Assembly (NCBI GenBank): GCA_051306415.1
Contig: JBPPNE010000065.1
Location: forward strand, 1-22,162
DNA from: CBDDRG01 sp051306415
GTDB lineage: Bacteria > Pseudomonadota > Gammaproteobacteria > Pseudomonadales > Porticoccaceae
Length of the DNA stretch: 22,162 nucleotides
Direction of reading: 5' to 3'
Each line of letters starts with the position of its first letter. The stretch's first letter is position 1. Of the stretch, positions 1 to 8,326 are shown piece by piece. A program made the position numbers and the translations under genes. Below the pieces are notes generated by a model that saw only the letters and a program-made list of their open reading frames with translations, did no database searches and was not told the origin of the DNA.

Positions 1-2123
1 TTCAGCATCCAGCCCTGCAGCCGGTCGCGCAGCTCGGCAATGCCGTCGGCGTCGGTAACCGCCAGGCCGTGTGGCCAGGCACCGACAATCATCTGATACA
101 GCATGTATTCGTCGGCGCCATCCGGTGCACCCTGATCCGCAGCGCCCGCGTCGGTGATCGCCGTGCGGGCAACCTCGGTACCGGCAAGCACGGTCTTGAA
201 GCGCGCATTGCGCGCCCGCCACCACTGTACCAGTTCACCCCACCGCTCCGTCACTTCGCTGAGCACGGCCAGACGGGCGCGCAGATCCTCGCCGCGTTTG
301 TGATCGTGGGTGGCGGTCGCCAACAGCGCATGGGGAAAGTGTCGTGTGCGGGAACCGGCCTTGAGATGGAACTCCCGCATCGACAGTGAAAACCGTCCCG
401 GGTCGGATCCGACCTCACTGCGTGATAGCAGCCGACCGTGGCGGTAGAACGCAGTGTCCTCCACCGATTTTGCGGCGACGGGAGAGGTGAGCTGTTGAAA
501 GCGCGCGATTGCATACAGCCGCAGTTGCCGGGCGGCGCTACCGCCGCAGCGGTTCGGCGGCTGGCCGCCGAGCCAGCCATCGATCAGCTCCAGCAGCGAC
601 AGCTCGGCGGGGCGGCAGCGGGCGCGAACATCGGCCACCACCCGAGCCATCAGTGCTGTGTCCTCATCGCTGCGGCCGCGCGCATCGGCATAGGTCCGGT
701 ATACCGGAAAATAAACCAGAATCTCCGAGAGAATGCGTTGCACGGCGCCCAGCGACCAATCGCGGGTCAGGGGATCCGAGCGCGCAATCCGGTGCAGCGC
801 CCGGGCGCAGCCATTGAAGTCGGCGGCCAACAGCTCCAGCGGAATTCGTCGCCGCGCCCGCAGCTCCTCGTCGCGAAAATCCGGCCAGCGCCCGCTGAAG
901 CGCACCCACAGATCGGTCAGTGACGTCTCACCACCGGGATCGTGGAGCAGCGCGCCGACGTCGTTCATGAAGCTGTATCCGGTAGTGCCGTCGGTTTGCC
1001 AGTCCCGCGCCAAGGGTTCGTTGTGGGCGAGAATTTTCTCGACGACGAGGTAGGCTCGGCCTTTCGGAGCGTTGGCTGGGCGGAGATGGGCCAGCTCCGC
1101 GAGCCGTTTGCGTAAACGCCGGCAGTAGGTGCGAGGATCGGCGAGGCCGTCAATGTGGTCGATGCGCACGCCATCGATCAGACCCTCGGCGTACAGTCGC
1201 AGTGTGGTGGCATGCACGATCTCGAACGTCGCCGGTCGCTCCACCCGAACGCCCGCCAGTTCAATGACATCGAAAAAGCGGCGCCAGTTGATCTCATCGG
1301 CTGCCGCCCGCCACCAAGCCAGACGAAAATGACAGCGCTCCAGCAGGCGATGCAGGCGGTCGCGTCCCTCGATGCTGGCGGGATTGAACCGGGCGAGAAG
1401 CTCGTCAAGGGCAGCGGCAACTGTCGGGTCAGCGCCCACCGCGCCGGCAAATTCCGCCCGGGCCAGCTCGAAAGTTCCTCCGCGTGTGTTCAGTTTAAAC
1501 TTGGCCGCATCGCGGAAGCTTTGCGAAAACTTTGCCAGCGGCGCAGCCCCGGCTCTTAACAGGGGCGCGTAGACCTGGGGTGCCAGCGGAAATCGGTGCC
1601 CAAAATACTGCGCGAAAAAGCGTCCGTCTTCGCGATCGAAACACAGGATCAGCTCGCCGTCAATGAGTGCCTTCCCGTAGGGCTTGCCGAGAAATGGCGC
1701 CAGCACACGCTGATTGAGGTCGGGATCGGGCACGTCCCAGTCGATATCGAAAAATTCCGCGTAGCGACTGGCTCGTCCCCACTCCAGAACGTCAAGCCAG
1801 AGTCTATTGTCACTGCGACCCACCGCCATGTGGTTGGGCACGATATCGACCACCACACCCATGCCGTGCTCGCGTAGGCCCGACACTAGGCGCCGCAGAC
1901 CGTCTTCGCCGCCCAGCTCGGCACTGACCGTGCCGTGGTCGATGACGTCGTAGCCATGCAGGGAACCCGCCCGCGCGGTCAGTATGGGGCTGGTGTAGAT
2001 ATGGCTGATGCCCAGTTGCGCCAGGTACGGCAGTTGCGCGACGGCATCGTCGAAGGTGAATCCCCGGTGAAGCTGCAGCCGCGCGGTCGCCCGTGGCATT
2101 TCCGGTGTCGTCGATGTCGTCAT
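1..2123 (-). CDS. treY: Maltooligosyltrehalose synthase TreY (3' end outside window)
   Basis: GH13 enzyme that isomerises the reducing-end alpha-1,4 bond of a maltooligosaccharide to alpha,alpha-1,1, giving maltooligosyltrehalose, the substrate of TreZ; cytoplasmic. The frame is open from an ATG at 2123 to the window edge (about 707 codons seen), so the C-terminus is missing. Visible motifs: N-terminal ATARLQLHRGFTF and GYDVIDH; DIVPNHM; nucleophile Asp322 in GVRIDHIDGLADP; acid/base Glu362 in VVEKIL; TDGTTGY; KSVEDTAFYR; and THDHKRGEDLRARLAVLSE with Asp607. Together these are diagnostic for TreY rather than another GH13 member. The start is supported by a GAGGAG ribosome binding site that overlaps the malQ stop codon. 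It is the last operon gene visible; further genes may follow beyond position 1. Confidence 0.96.
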   Translation of the reverse strand, partial: MTTSTTPEMPRATARLQLHRGFTFDDAVAQLPYLAQLGISHIYTSPILTARAGSLHGYDVIDHGTVSAELGGEDGLRRLVSGLREHGMGVVVDIVPNHMAVGRSDNRLWLDVLEWGRASRYAEFFDIDWDVPDPDLNQRVLAPFLGKPYGKALIDGELILCFDREDGRFFAQYFGHRFPLAPQVYAPLLRAGAAPLAKFSQSFRDAAKFKLNTRGGTFELARAEFAGAVGADPTVAAALDELLARFNPASIEGRDRLHRLLERCHFRLAWWRAAADEINWRRFFDVIELAGVRVERPATFEIVHATTLRLYAEGLIDGVRIDHIDGLADPRTYCRRLRKRLAELAHLRPANAPKGRAYLVVEKILAHNEPLARDWQTDGTTGYSFMNDVGALLHDPGGETSLTDLWVRFSGRWPDFRDEELRARRRIPLELLAADFNGCARALHRIARSDPLTRDWSLGAVQRILSEILVYFPVYRTYADARGRSDEDTALMARVVADVRARCRPAELSLLELIDGWLGGQPPNRCGGSAARQLRLYAIARFQQLTSPVAAKSVEDTAFYRHGRLLSRSEVGSDPGRFSLSMREFHLKAGSRTRHFPHALLATATHDHKRGEDLRARLAVLSEVTERWGELVQWWRARNARFKTVLAGTEVARTAITDAGAADQGAPDGADEYMLYQMIVGAWPHGLAVTDADGIAELRDRLQGWML

Positions 2124-2130
2124 CGGATGG

Positions 2131-2136
2131 CTCCTC
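2131..2136 (-). promoter_or_regulatory. Ribosome binding site of treY overlapping the malQ stop
   Basis: On the minus strand the sequence TGAGGAG contains both the malQ TGA stop and a strong GAGGAG Shine-Dalgarno sequence 7 bases before the treY ATG at 2123. This fixes the treY start and suggests terminating malQ ribosomes reinitiate at treY. Confidence 0.75.
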
Positions 2137-4234
2137 AGCCGTCTTCGCGTTCATGGCGCACCTTGCTGAGGCGCGCCGCCGCCCAAGGGCTTTCCAGCAG
2201 CGAGGCCGCTGTGCCGGGCAGGCGCCGGCGCCAATTGGGGTGCTCGCTGGTGGTACCCGGCACATTGGGTTGCTCGGGCAGGCCAAGGATGTCCTCGATG
2301 GGCAGCATGGCCAGCGGCGCCGGCGTCCGGGCGACAAAAGCAATGGCCGCGTCCACGGCCGGTGCGGACGCTGTCGGTGGGTTTTTCTGGCCAACGACGC
2401 CGGTATGGCGGAATGCTGCCCACAGGGCATTGCGATCCTCGGCGCGCTCGCGGTACTCCAGGCGGGTGTCGTCAGCACTGATCAACTGCCCCAGTTTGCC
2501 GCGCCAGTCGAGATCGCGGCCTTGCCACCACCCCGCCACTGTCGGCAGATCATGGGTGCTGGTGGTAGCCATCACCCTCGCCGACCAGCGTTGCGGATCG
2601 ATAAACAAACCGTGGTCGCGCTCGAACCACAGCACCCGGATGCCCAGTATTCCGGCCTCCGCGAGTTGGTCCTGGAAGCCGGCCGGAACCGTGCCCAAAT
2701 CCTCGCCAATAAAGATCGCGCGATGGCGCCAGGATTCCAGCGCCACCAAGCGGAGCAGGTCCCGAAACGGGAATCGCAGATAGGCGCCGTCACCGGCGCC
2801 GGCCCCTTCGGGCACCAGCCACAGCCGCCGCAGACCAAGCACATGGTCCATGCGCAGGCCGCCGACGCGGCACAGATTGGCCCGCAACATGTCTAAAAAG
2901 GGCGCGAACGCGAACTGGGTCAACGCGCGCGGTGACAATGCGGTCAGGCCCCAATTCTGGCCCTGAAGATTGAGGAGATCGGGGGGTGCCCCGACGCTGA
3001 CCCGACCCAGCAGCTCCTGCGGCCGGCTCCATGCATGGCTGCCACCACTGTCGGTGCCGACAGCGCAGTCGCCGATCAGGCCGATGCGCATGCCGGCGTC
3101 GCGCCCGGCGGCGTGCGCCGCGTGCAGGCCGTGGTCCGCCAGCCACTGCAGGAACTGATGGTAGCGTACTTCGTCAGCGTGCTCGCGGGCGAACGTCGCC
3201 ACCTCGCGGCTGCCGGGATCGCGCAGGGCAGCAGGCCAGTTACGCCAATGCCACTGACCGGAATCGGCGCCGAAACGGTGGGCGTGGAGCGCCTCAAAGC
3301 GGGCGTGGCCGGCCAGGGCTTCGCCGCCCGCGGCGATAAAAGCCTGGAAATCGCGCGCGCGGGAGGTAACCCCGCTATCGAGTTCGGCGGCGACGAGACG
3401 GTAAAGCTTGCGCAGCAAGGTCAGCTTCGCGGTGGCCGCCGCCGGCCAGTCGATGAGCGCGGCGGCTTCCAAGGCCTGCAGTGCGGGCCTGTCATCACAG
3501 TCGATCAAGCTGTGCACGACGTCGCCGCCAAAGACGGCGGCGGGATCGCAGTGCAGCACATTAAGATGACTGCGACTGGATGGCGCATAGGGACTGAAGT
3601 GGCTGACATCGGCGCTGAACAAGGCATGAAGTGGGCTGACTGCGAGCGCATCAGCACCCTGGGCGGCGGCGCTGCGCGCCAGTGTCGCCAGGCCGCCGAA
3701 GTGGCCGATGCCGCCATCGCCGGGCGTTCGCAACGAATAGGCCTGAACCGCGATCCCCCAAGGCCGCTGGCCGCCCCGCTGGGCAGCGGCTAGATCTTCG
3801 ACGCCGAAGCAGCGCTGCGGCGCCACGGCCAGCGGCAGAACCGCATCACCCATCAGCAGGCGGTGATAGCCGGGCTGGTTTATGGGCGGTAGCCACTGCC
3901 GTCCGGCGGCATCGGTCGCAACCCGTACATCGAGGCGCTCGCCAGTCTCCAGCTCCACCCGCAGCCGCCGGCCCCCCTCCAGCTGTGCTGGAACCGCGAT
4001 CACCGCGCCGGCCGGCGCGGTGATCATCGATGGCATTGCGCTACCGCTGCTTTCCGCATCGACGCGCGCGCGGCTGTCGGCAATCTGCGCCGGCGTGTTG
4101 GCCGGCAATTCCAGAGCCGACAGCAATGCGCTGAGTGTATCCAGCGAAACGCGATGGCGAACACCCTGATAATCGTCCCATTCAGCGGCGAGCCCGGCCG
4201 CTTCTGCGAGGTCCAGCAGCGCCGCATCGCTCAT
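2135..4234 (-). CDS. malQ: 4-alpha-glucanotransferase (amylomaltase) MalQ
   Basis: GH77 enzyme of 699 residues, close to E. coli MalQ in size. It transfers 4-alpha-glucan segments between maltooligosaccharides and releases glucose; cytoplasmic. An N-terminal region of about 150 residues precedes the GH77 barrel. Visible motifs: IAVQAYSLRTPGDGGIG (161-177); IGLIGDCAVGTDSGGS (384-399); GAPPD and GQNWG (415-429); nucleophile Asp463 in LRMDHVLGL; acid/base Glu511 in FIGEDLGTVP; and Asp562 in STHDLPTV. Its ATG shares an ATGA with the treZ stop (4-base overlap), and treY follows 11 bases downstream. In this operon it probably converts the short chains released by GlgX into longer substrates for TreY; that role is inferred from position. 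Confidence 0.96.
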   Translation of the reverse strand: MSDAALLDLAEAAGLAAEWDDYQGVRHRVSLDTLSALLSALELPANTPAQIADSRARVDAESSGSAMPSMITAPAGAVIAVPAQLEGGRRLRVELETGERLDVRVATDAAGRQWLPPINQPGYHRLLMGDAVLPLAVAPQRCFGVEDLAAAQRGGQRPWGIAVQAYSLRTPGDGGIGHFGGLATLARSAAAQGADALAVSPLHALFSADVSHFSPYAPSSRSHLNVLHCDPAAVFGGDVVHSLIDCDDRPALQALEAAALIDWPAAATAKLTLLRKLYRLVAAELDSGVTSRARDFQAFIAAGGEALAGHARFEALHAHRFGADSGQWHWRNWPAALRDPGSREVATFAREHADEVRYHQFLQWLADHGLHAAHAAGRDAGMRIGLIGDCAVGTDSGGSHAWSRPQELLGRVSVGAPPDLLNLQGQNWGLTALSPRALTQFAFAPFLDMLRANLCRVGGLRMDHVLGLRRLWLVPEGAGAGDGAYLRFPFRDLLRLVALESWRHRAIFIGEDLGTVPAGFQDQLAEAGILGIRVLWFERDHGLFIDPQRWSARVMATTSTHDLPTVAGWWQGRDLDWRGKLGQLISADDTRLEYRERAEDRNALWAAFRHTGVVGQKNPPTASAPAVDAAIAFVARTPAPLAMLPIEDILGLPEQPNVPGTTSEHPNWRRRLPGTAASLLESPWAAARLSKVRHEREDG

Positions 4235-6006
4235 GCTGCCTCCAGAAATACACTACAGGCTTTGGCCGTGAGACGACCGCTGGCCGCGCTAGCCCCTGCG
4301 CCTGCTACGCTTTCATGAAGGAGCTCGCCGGCGATCGCAGTTATTGCGCAGGCGTCGTCGCCAAAGTTGGCGGCAAGGCGCAGGCGGTAGCCGTCACCCA
4401 GTTGCCATGCGGCGGTGACCGCTGCCGCGCCCACTGCCTCGGCCCCCAGACTGGTGGTACCTTTGAGACGCGGGACAAGGTATTCATGGCGCAATTTCAG
4501 CAACCGCTGGTAAAGCTGGCGATACGCTGCGTGTTCTCCAGTCCCAGCCTCGACGAAATCGGGAATCGAACGCGCAAAGGTGCTGTCGGCGTTGGGATCG
4601 GGGATGCGCTCGCGGGCGGACGGATTGGCAAAGGCGGCAAAGGCGGCGAACTCCTTGCGTCGGCCCCGCCTGACGGCATCGGCGAGTGCGCCGTGAAAAT
4701 CGGTAAAAAACAGGAATGGCGCCGTCGAGCCCCAATCCTCGCCCATGAACAGCAGCGGAATCTGCGGACACAGCAGCTGCACCGCGATGGCAGCGGCGAG
4801 CGCGGCGGGATCGGCCAGCAGGGTCAGGCGCTCACCGAGGGCGCGATTGCCGATCTGATCGTGATTCTGCAAGAACAAGACGAACGCATCCGGCGCCAGA
4901 TGCCCACTGGGCGTGCCGCGGGGCTGACCGCCGTGTCCCGGGGACGGCTCGCCCTGGTAGGCGAAGCCTTCGGCCAGCACCCGCGCCAGCAGCTGAGCGG
5001 GTTGCTGGGCGTAGTTGGCGTAGTAGGCGTCGGTCTCGCCGGTCAACAGCACGTGCAGCGCATTGTGGCCGTCGTCGTTCCACTGCGCGGTGAAATCGTC
5101 AACCAGCAGACGGCTGTCGTTATGCTCGTTTTCTAGCACCAGGTGAACATGGCGGCCCGGCTCCACCGTGGCCCGCACCCGGGCCGCGAGTTCTTCCAGA
5201 AAGGTGGCGTCGTCAATGGCGTGCACGGCGTCGAAACGCAGGCCGTCAAAGCGGTATTCCATCAGCCAGTAAAGGGCGTTGTGGATAAAATAATCCCGCA
5301 CTGCATCGCGGCGAAAATCGATGGCACTGCCCCATGGCGTCTGCACGTCACCGCGAAAAAATTCCGGCGAATACAGATAAAGGTAGTTGCCGTCGGGGCC
5401 AAAGTGGTTGTACACCACATCGAGAAACACCATCAGGTCCAGTCGATGTGCGGAATCGATCAGCGCCTTCAGGCTGTCCGGGGAGCCGTAGCAACTGGCT
5501 GGGGCATAGGGCAGCACACCGTCATAGCCCCAGTTGCGCTGACCCGGAAAAGCGCCTATCGGCATCAACTCGATGGCGGTGACGCCGAGGTCGCGCAGTG
5601 CCGGCAGCTGCCTGGCAACCCCGGCAAAGCCGCCCAGCGCACCGACGTGGACTTCGTAGATGATCGCTTCCTCCCAGGGCCGGCCACGCCAGTCCGGCCG
5701 CTGCCACTGGTAGTGGCGAGGATCGACGACGATGCTTTTACCGTGCACGTCTGCCGCCTGTGCCCGTGAGGCTGGATCCGGTACCGCGACGCCGGATTCC
5801 AGGCGGTAGCAGTATGTTGCGCCGGCACCGCAGCTCGCCTCCACGGTAAACACGCCATGGGCTTCGCGCCGCATCGGCAGTGCGGCCAGTCCGTCGATTT
5901 CGACTTGGACCTCAGGCTGCGCCGGCGCCCACAGATGAAACCGGGTATGCCCCGTTTTCGTCAACTCGGCGCCAAATGGCAGTGGGTAGGAAAAGTGGGT
6001 TTTCAT
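4231..6006 (-). CDS. treZ: Maltooligosyltrehalose trehalohydrolase TreZ
   Basis: GH13 enzyme of 591 residues that hydrolyses the alpha-1,4 bond next to the trehalose end of maltooligosyltrehalose, releasing trehalose; partner of TreY. An N-terminal beta-sandwich (about 1-100, FHLWAPAQPEVQVEI) is followed by the barrel. Motifs: IYEVHVGALG (116-125), LDVVYNHFGPDGNYL (195-209), nucleophile Asp259 in LRFDAVHAI, acid Glu292 in LVLENEHN, and Asp383 in LQNHDQIGNRALGERL. The last motif and the NHFGPDGNYL signature separate TreZ from GlgB. The start codon overlaps the glgX stop as ATGA, and the stop overlaps the malQ start the same way, so translation is probably coupled on both sides. Complete and of normal family length. 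Confidence 0.96.
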   Translation of the reverse strand: MKTHFSYPLPFGAELTKTGHTRFHLWAPAQPEVQVEIDGLAALPMRREAHGVFTVEASCGAGATYCYRLESGVAVPDPASRAQAADVHGKSIVVDPRHYQWQRPDWRGRPWEEAIIYEVHVGALGGFAGVARQLPALRDLGVTAIELMPIGAFPGQRNWGYDGVLPYAPASCYGSPDSLKALIDSAHRLDLMVFLDVVYNHFGPDGNYLYLYSPEFFRGDVQTPWGSAIDFRRDAVRDYFIHNALYWLMEYRFDGLRFDAVHAIDDATFLEELAARVRATVEPGRHVHLVLENEHNDSRLLVDDFTAQWNDDGHNALHVLLTGETDAYYANYAQQPAQLLARVLAEGFAYQGEPSPGHGGQPRGTPSGHLAPDAFVLFLQNHDQIGNRALGERLTLLADPAALAAAIAVQLLCPQIPLLFMGEDWGSTAPFLFFTDFHGALADAVRRGRRKEFAAFAAFANPSARERIPDPNADSTFARSIPDFVEAGTGEHAAYRQLYQRLLKLRHEYLVPRLKGTTSLGAEAVGAAAVTAAWQLGDGYRLRLAANFGDDACAITAIAGELLHESVAGAGASAASGRLTAKACSVFLEAA

Positions 6007-8282
6007 GTCTGTCCCTCCTGCTCCTCCTGCCCCGGCGGCGCCAGTTGCTCGTCGTCCCGATCCCCGGCGATCTCGCTGGCGAGTGCGGCATCGGCTTCCT
6101 TCTCAACGACGGTGGGCACACTCGGGGCGTTCGGGGCTTCGCCTGCCTTTCGATGGAGCTCTTGGGTTGCTTGCAATAGCTGCTCTGCCTGCATCGTTGC
6201 GGTCAGCAATACCAGGCTGTGGCCGGCAACATCACAGTGGCCGTCAGCCAGAGCGACGTCGATGTGTGCCGGATCGTTGGTGTCCACGCGCACGGCGTAG
6301 TCGAATTTCGGCTCCGACAGCGTGAACCTGTGTTGGGCACCGTCGGAGTTCAGTAACAGCACCAGCACCTCCAGATCGCCATTCCCGGCCTGGATCACGC
6401 GCCGTACACCCAGTAGCCGCGCATTGGCGTCGTTCCATTCATCCTGTTGCAGTTCGGTGCCGCGTTCGTCGAACCAGTGGATGTCGCGCAGCCCAGGCAT
6501 AAACTCGATGTGGGCATGTTGGAAGTAGCTGCCCTGCAGCGCCGGATGGGCGTGTCGCAGCGCGATAAGGCGCGTCGCGAAGACTTTCAGCGCGGCGCCG
6601 CGTTCGCTGGTCGGCAGTTTCCAATCGAGCCAGGACAGCTCATTGTCCTGGCAATAGGCATTGTTGTTGCCCTGTTGGGTGTGACCGAATTCGTCACCGG
6701 CGAGCAGCATCGGAGTGCCTTGGGCGAACAACAAGATCGCCAGAAAATTGCGTTTGATCTTCTCGCGTTGATTGAGGATATCGACGTTTTCGGTAACCCC
6801 TTCCTCGCCCCAGTTGGTGCTTTCATTGTCATCTGCGCCGTCGCGATTGTCCTCGCCATTGGCATCATTGTGCTTGCCGTTGTAGCTGACCAGATCCTCG
6901 AGCGTAAAGCCGTCGTGGGCGGTGACAAAATTGATGCCGGCCCAGGGACGGCGGTGGTGGTGGTCGAAAAGTTCCGCAGAACCCTGCAGGCGCGCCGCCA
7001 ATGCCGGCCGCATGCCGGCGTCGCCCCGCCAGTAGCGGCGGACATCGTCGCGGAACTTGCCATTCCACTCGGCCATACCGGCCGGATGGTTGCCGATCTG
7101 ATAGCCACCCGGGCCGATGTCCCAGGGCTCGGAGATCAGTTTTACCCGGGCCAGCACCGGGTCCTGCATCAGCGCGTCGAAAAAGCCGGCCCCAGGATCA
7201 AAGCCGCTGACCTCGCGGCCGAGGGTGACGCCGAGGTCGAAGCGAAAGCCATCGATGTGGAATTCCTGTACCCAGTAGCGCAGCGAGTCCAGCGTCAGTT
7301 GAATCACCCTCGGGTGCGAGAAATTGACGGTGTTGCCGCAGCCGGTGTCGTTGATGTGGTGGCGTGGCTGGTCGTGCACCAGGCGGTAGTATTCGCCGTT
7401 GCCAAGGCCACGGAAGCTCAGCGTCGGGCCGAGTTCACTGCCCTCACAGGTGTGATTGTAGACCACGTCCAGCAACACCTCGATGCCGGCGGCGTGCAGT
7501 TCTCGCACCGCCCATTTGATCTGGCCCAGGGTGCCGTCAGAAAGATATGTCTGGTCGGGGGCAAAGTAGGCCAGCGTGTTGTAGCCCCAGTAGTTGGTCA
7601 GGCCGGCTTCCAGCAGATGACGGTCGCGGGCGAAGGCATGGATCGGCAGCAGCTCGACAGCGGTAATGCCCAGGCCTTTCAGGTATTCGATGGTACTGCG
7701 GTGGCCCAACGCGCCAAAGGTGCCGCGGTCGTGGGTGGGCAGATCCTCGCGGCGCCGGGTAAAGCCGCGCACATGCATTTCGTAGATGACGGTGTCGGAC
7801 CAGGGCACTCGTGGCGGGTGATCGTTGGCCCAGTCGAAGCGGTCATCAGTGATCACCGCCTTCGGCATATAGACAGCGCTGTCGCGGCGATCGAAGGACA
7901 GGTCGGCGCGGGGCGAGCCGACGCGGTAACCGTAAAGGGCGTCGTGCCACCTCAGGTCACCGGCCAGCTGGCGGGCATAGGGATCCAGCAACAGCTTGTG
8001 CGGATTGAAACGCAGGCCGCGCTTGGGGTCGTAGGGACCGAATACCCGGTAGCCGTAGCGCTGGCCCGGGCGGACGCCGGGCAGATAGCCGTGCCAGATG
8101 CCGTCGGTGCACTCCGGCATATCCAGGCGCGCCACTTCATGGCGACCGTTGTCATCAAAAAGACAAAGCACCACGCGCTCGGCCTGCTCCGAGAACACCG
8201 AAAAATACACGCCGCGACCGTCCCAGTTGGCACCCAGCGGGTAGGGGGCGGAGGGCTGCAGGTGATCGGCGAAGTCGGGCAT
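6003..8282 (-). CDS. glgX: Glycogen debranching enzyme GlgX
   Basis: GH13 isoamylase-type enzyme (759 residues from the chosen start) that hydrolyses alpha-1,6 branch points, preferring short outer chains. It has an N-terminal CBM48-like domain (PYPLGANWDGRGVYFSVFS). Barrel motifs: LDVVYNHTCEGSE (271-283), nucleophile Asp349 in HIDGFRFDLGVTLGRE, acid Glu385 in LISEPWDIGPGGYQ, Asp457 in TAHDGFTLEDLVSYN, then the GlgX/TreX signature NESTNWGEEG. I chose the ATG at 8282 because a GAGGAA ribosome binding site lies 7 bases upstream and the family N-terminus begins there. A TTG at 8330 overlapping the glgB stop (TTGA) would add 16 residues. The last 50 or so residues form a charged, low-complexity acidic tail rich in E, D, P and Q. 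The stop overlaps the treZ start. Confidence 0.95.
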   Translation of the reverse strand: MPDFADHLQPSAPYPLGANWDGRGVYFSVFSEQAERVVLCLFDDNGRHEVARLDMPECTDGIWHGYLPGVRPGQRYGYRVFGPYDPKRGLRFNPHKLLLDPYARQLAGDLRWHDALYGYRVGSPRADLSFDRRDSAVYMPKAVITDDRFDWANDHPPRVPWSDTVIYEMHVRGFTRRREDLPTHDRGTFGALGHRSTIEYLKGLGITAVELLPIHAFARDRHLLEAGLTNYWGYNTLAYFAPDQTYLSDGTLGQIKWAVRELHAAGIEVLLDVVYNHTCEGSELGPTLSFRGLGNGEYYRLVHDQPRHHINDTGCGNTVNFSHPRVIQLTLDSLRYWVQEFHIDGFRFDLGVTLGREVSGFDPGAGFFDALMQDPVLARVKLISEPWDIGPGGYQIGNHPAGMAEWNGKFRDDVRRYWRGDAGMRPALAARLQGSAELFDHHHRRPWAGINFVTAHDGFTLEDLVSYNGKHNDANGEDNRDGADDNESTNWGEEGVTENVDILNQREKIKRNFLAILLFAQGTPMLLAGDEFGHTQQGNNNAYCQDNELSWLDWKLPTSERGAALKVFATRLIALRHAHPALQGSYFQHAHIEFMPGLRDIHWFDERGTELQQDEWNDANARLLGVRRVIQAGNGDLEVLVLLLNSDGAQHRFTLSEPKFDYAVRVDTNDPAHIDVALADGHCDVAGHSLVLLTATMQAEQLLQATQELHRKAGEAPNAPSVPTVVEKEADAALASEIAGDRDDEQLAPPGQEEQEGQT

Positions 8283-8289
8283 GGTCTCG

Positions 8290-8295
8290 TTCCTC
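8290..8295 (-). promoter_or_regulatory. Ribosome binding site selecting the glgX ATG
   Basis: Minus-strand GAGGAA lies 7 bases upstream of the ATG at 8282. It favours this start over the in-frame TTG at 8330, which lacks a comparable purine-rich site at normal spacing. Confidence 0.6.
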
Positions 8296-8326
8296 GGGAG
8301 GCTGGGCAGGGGACGAAAAGGGTGGG

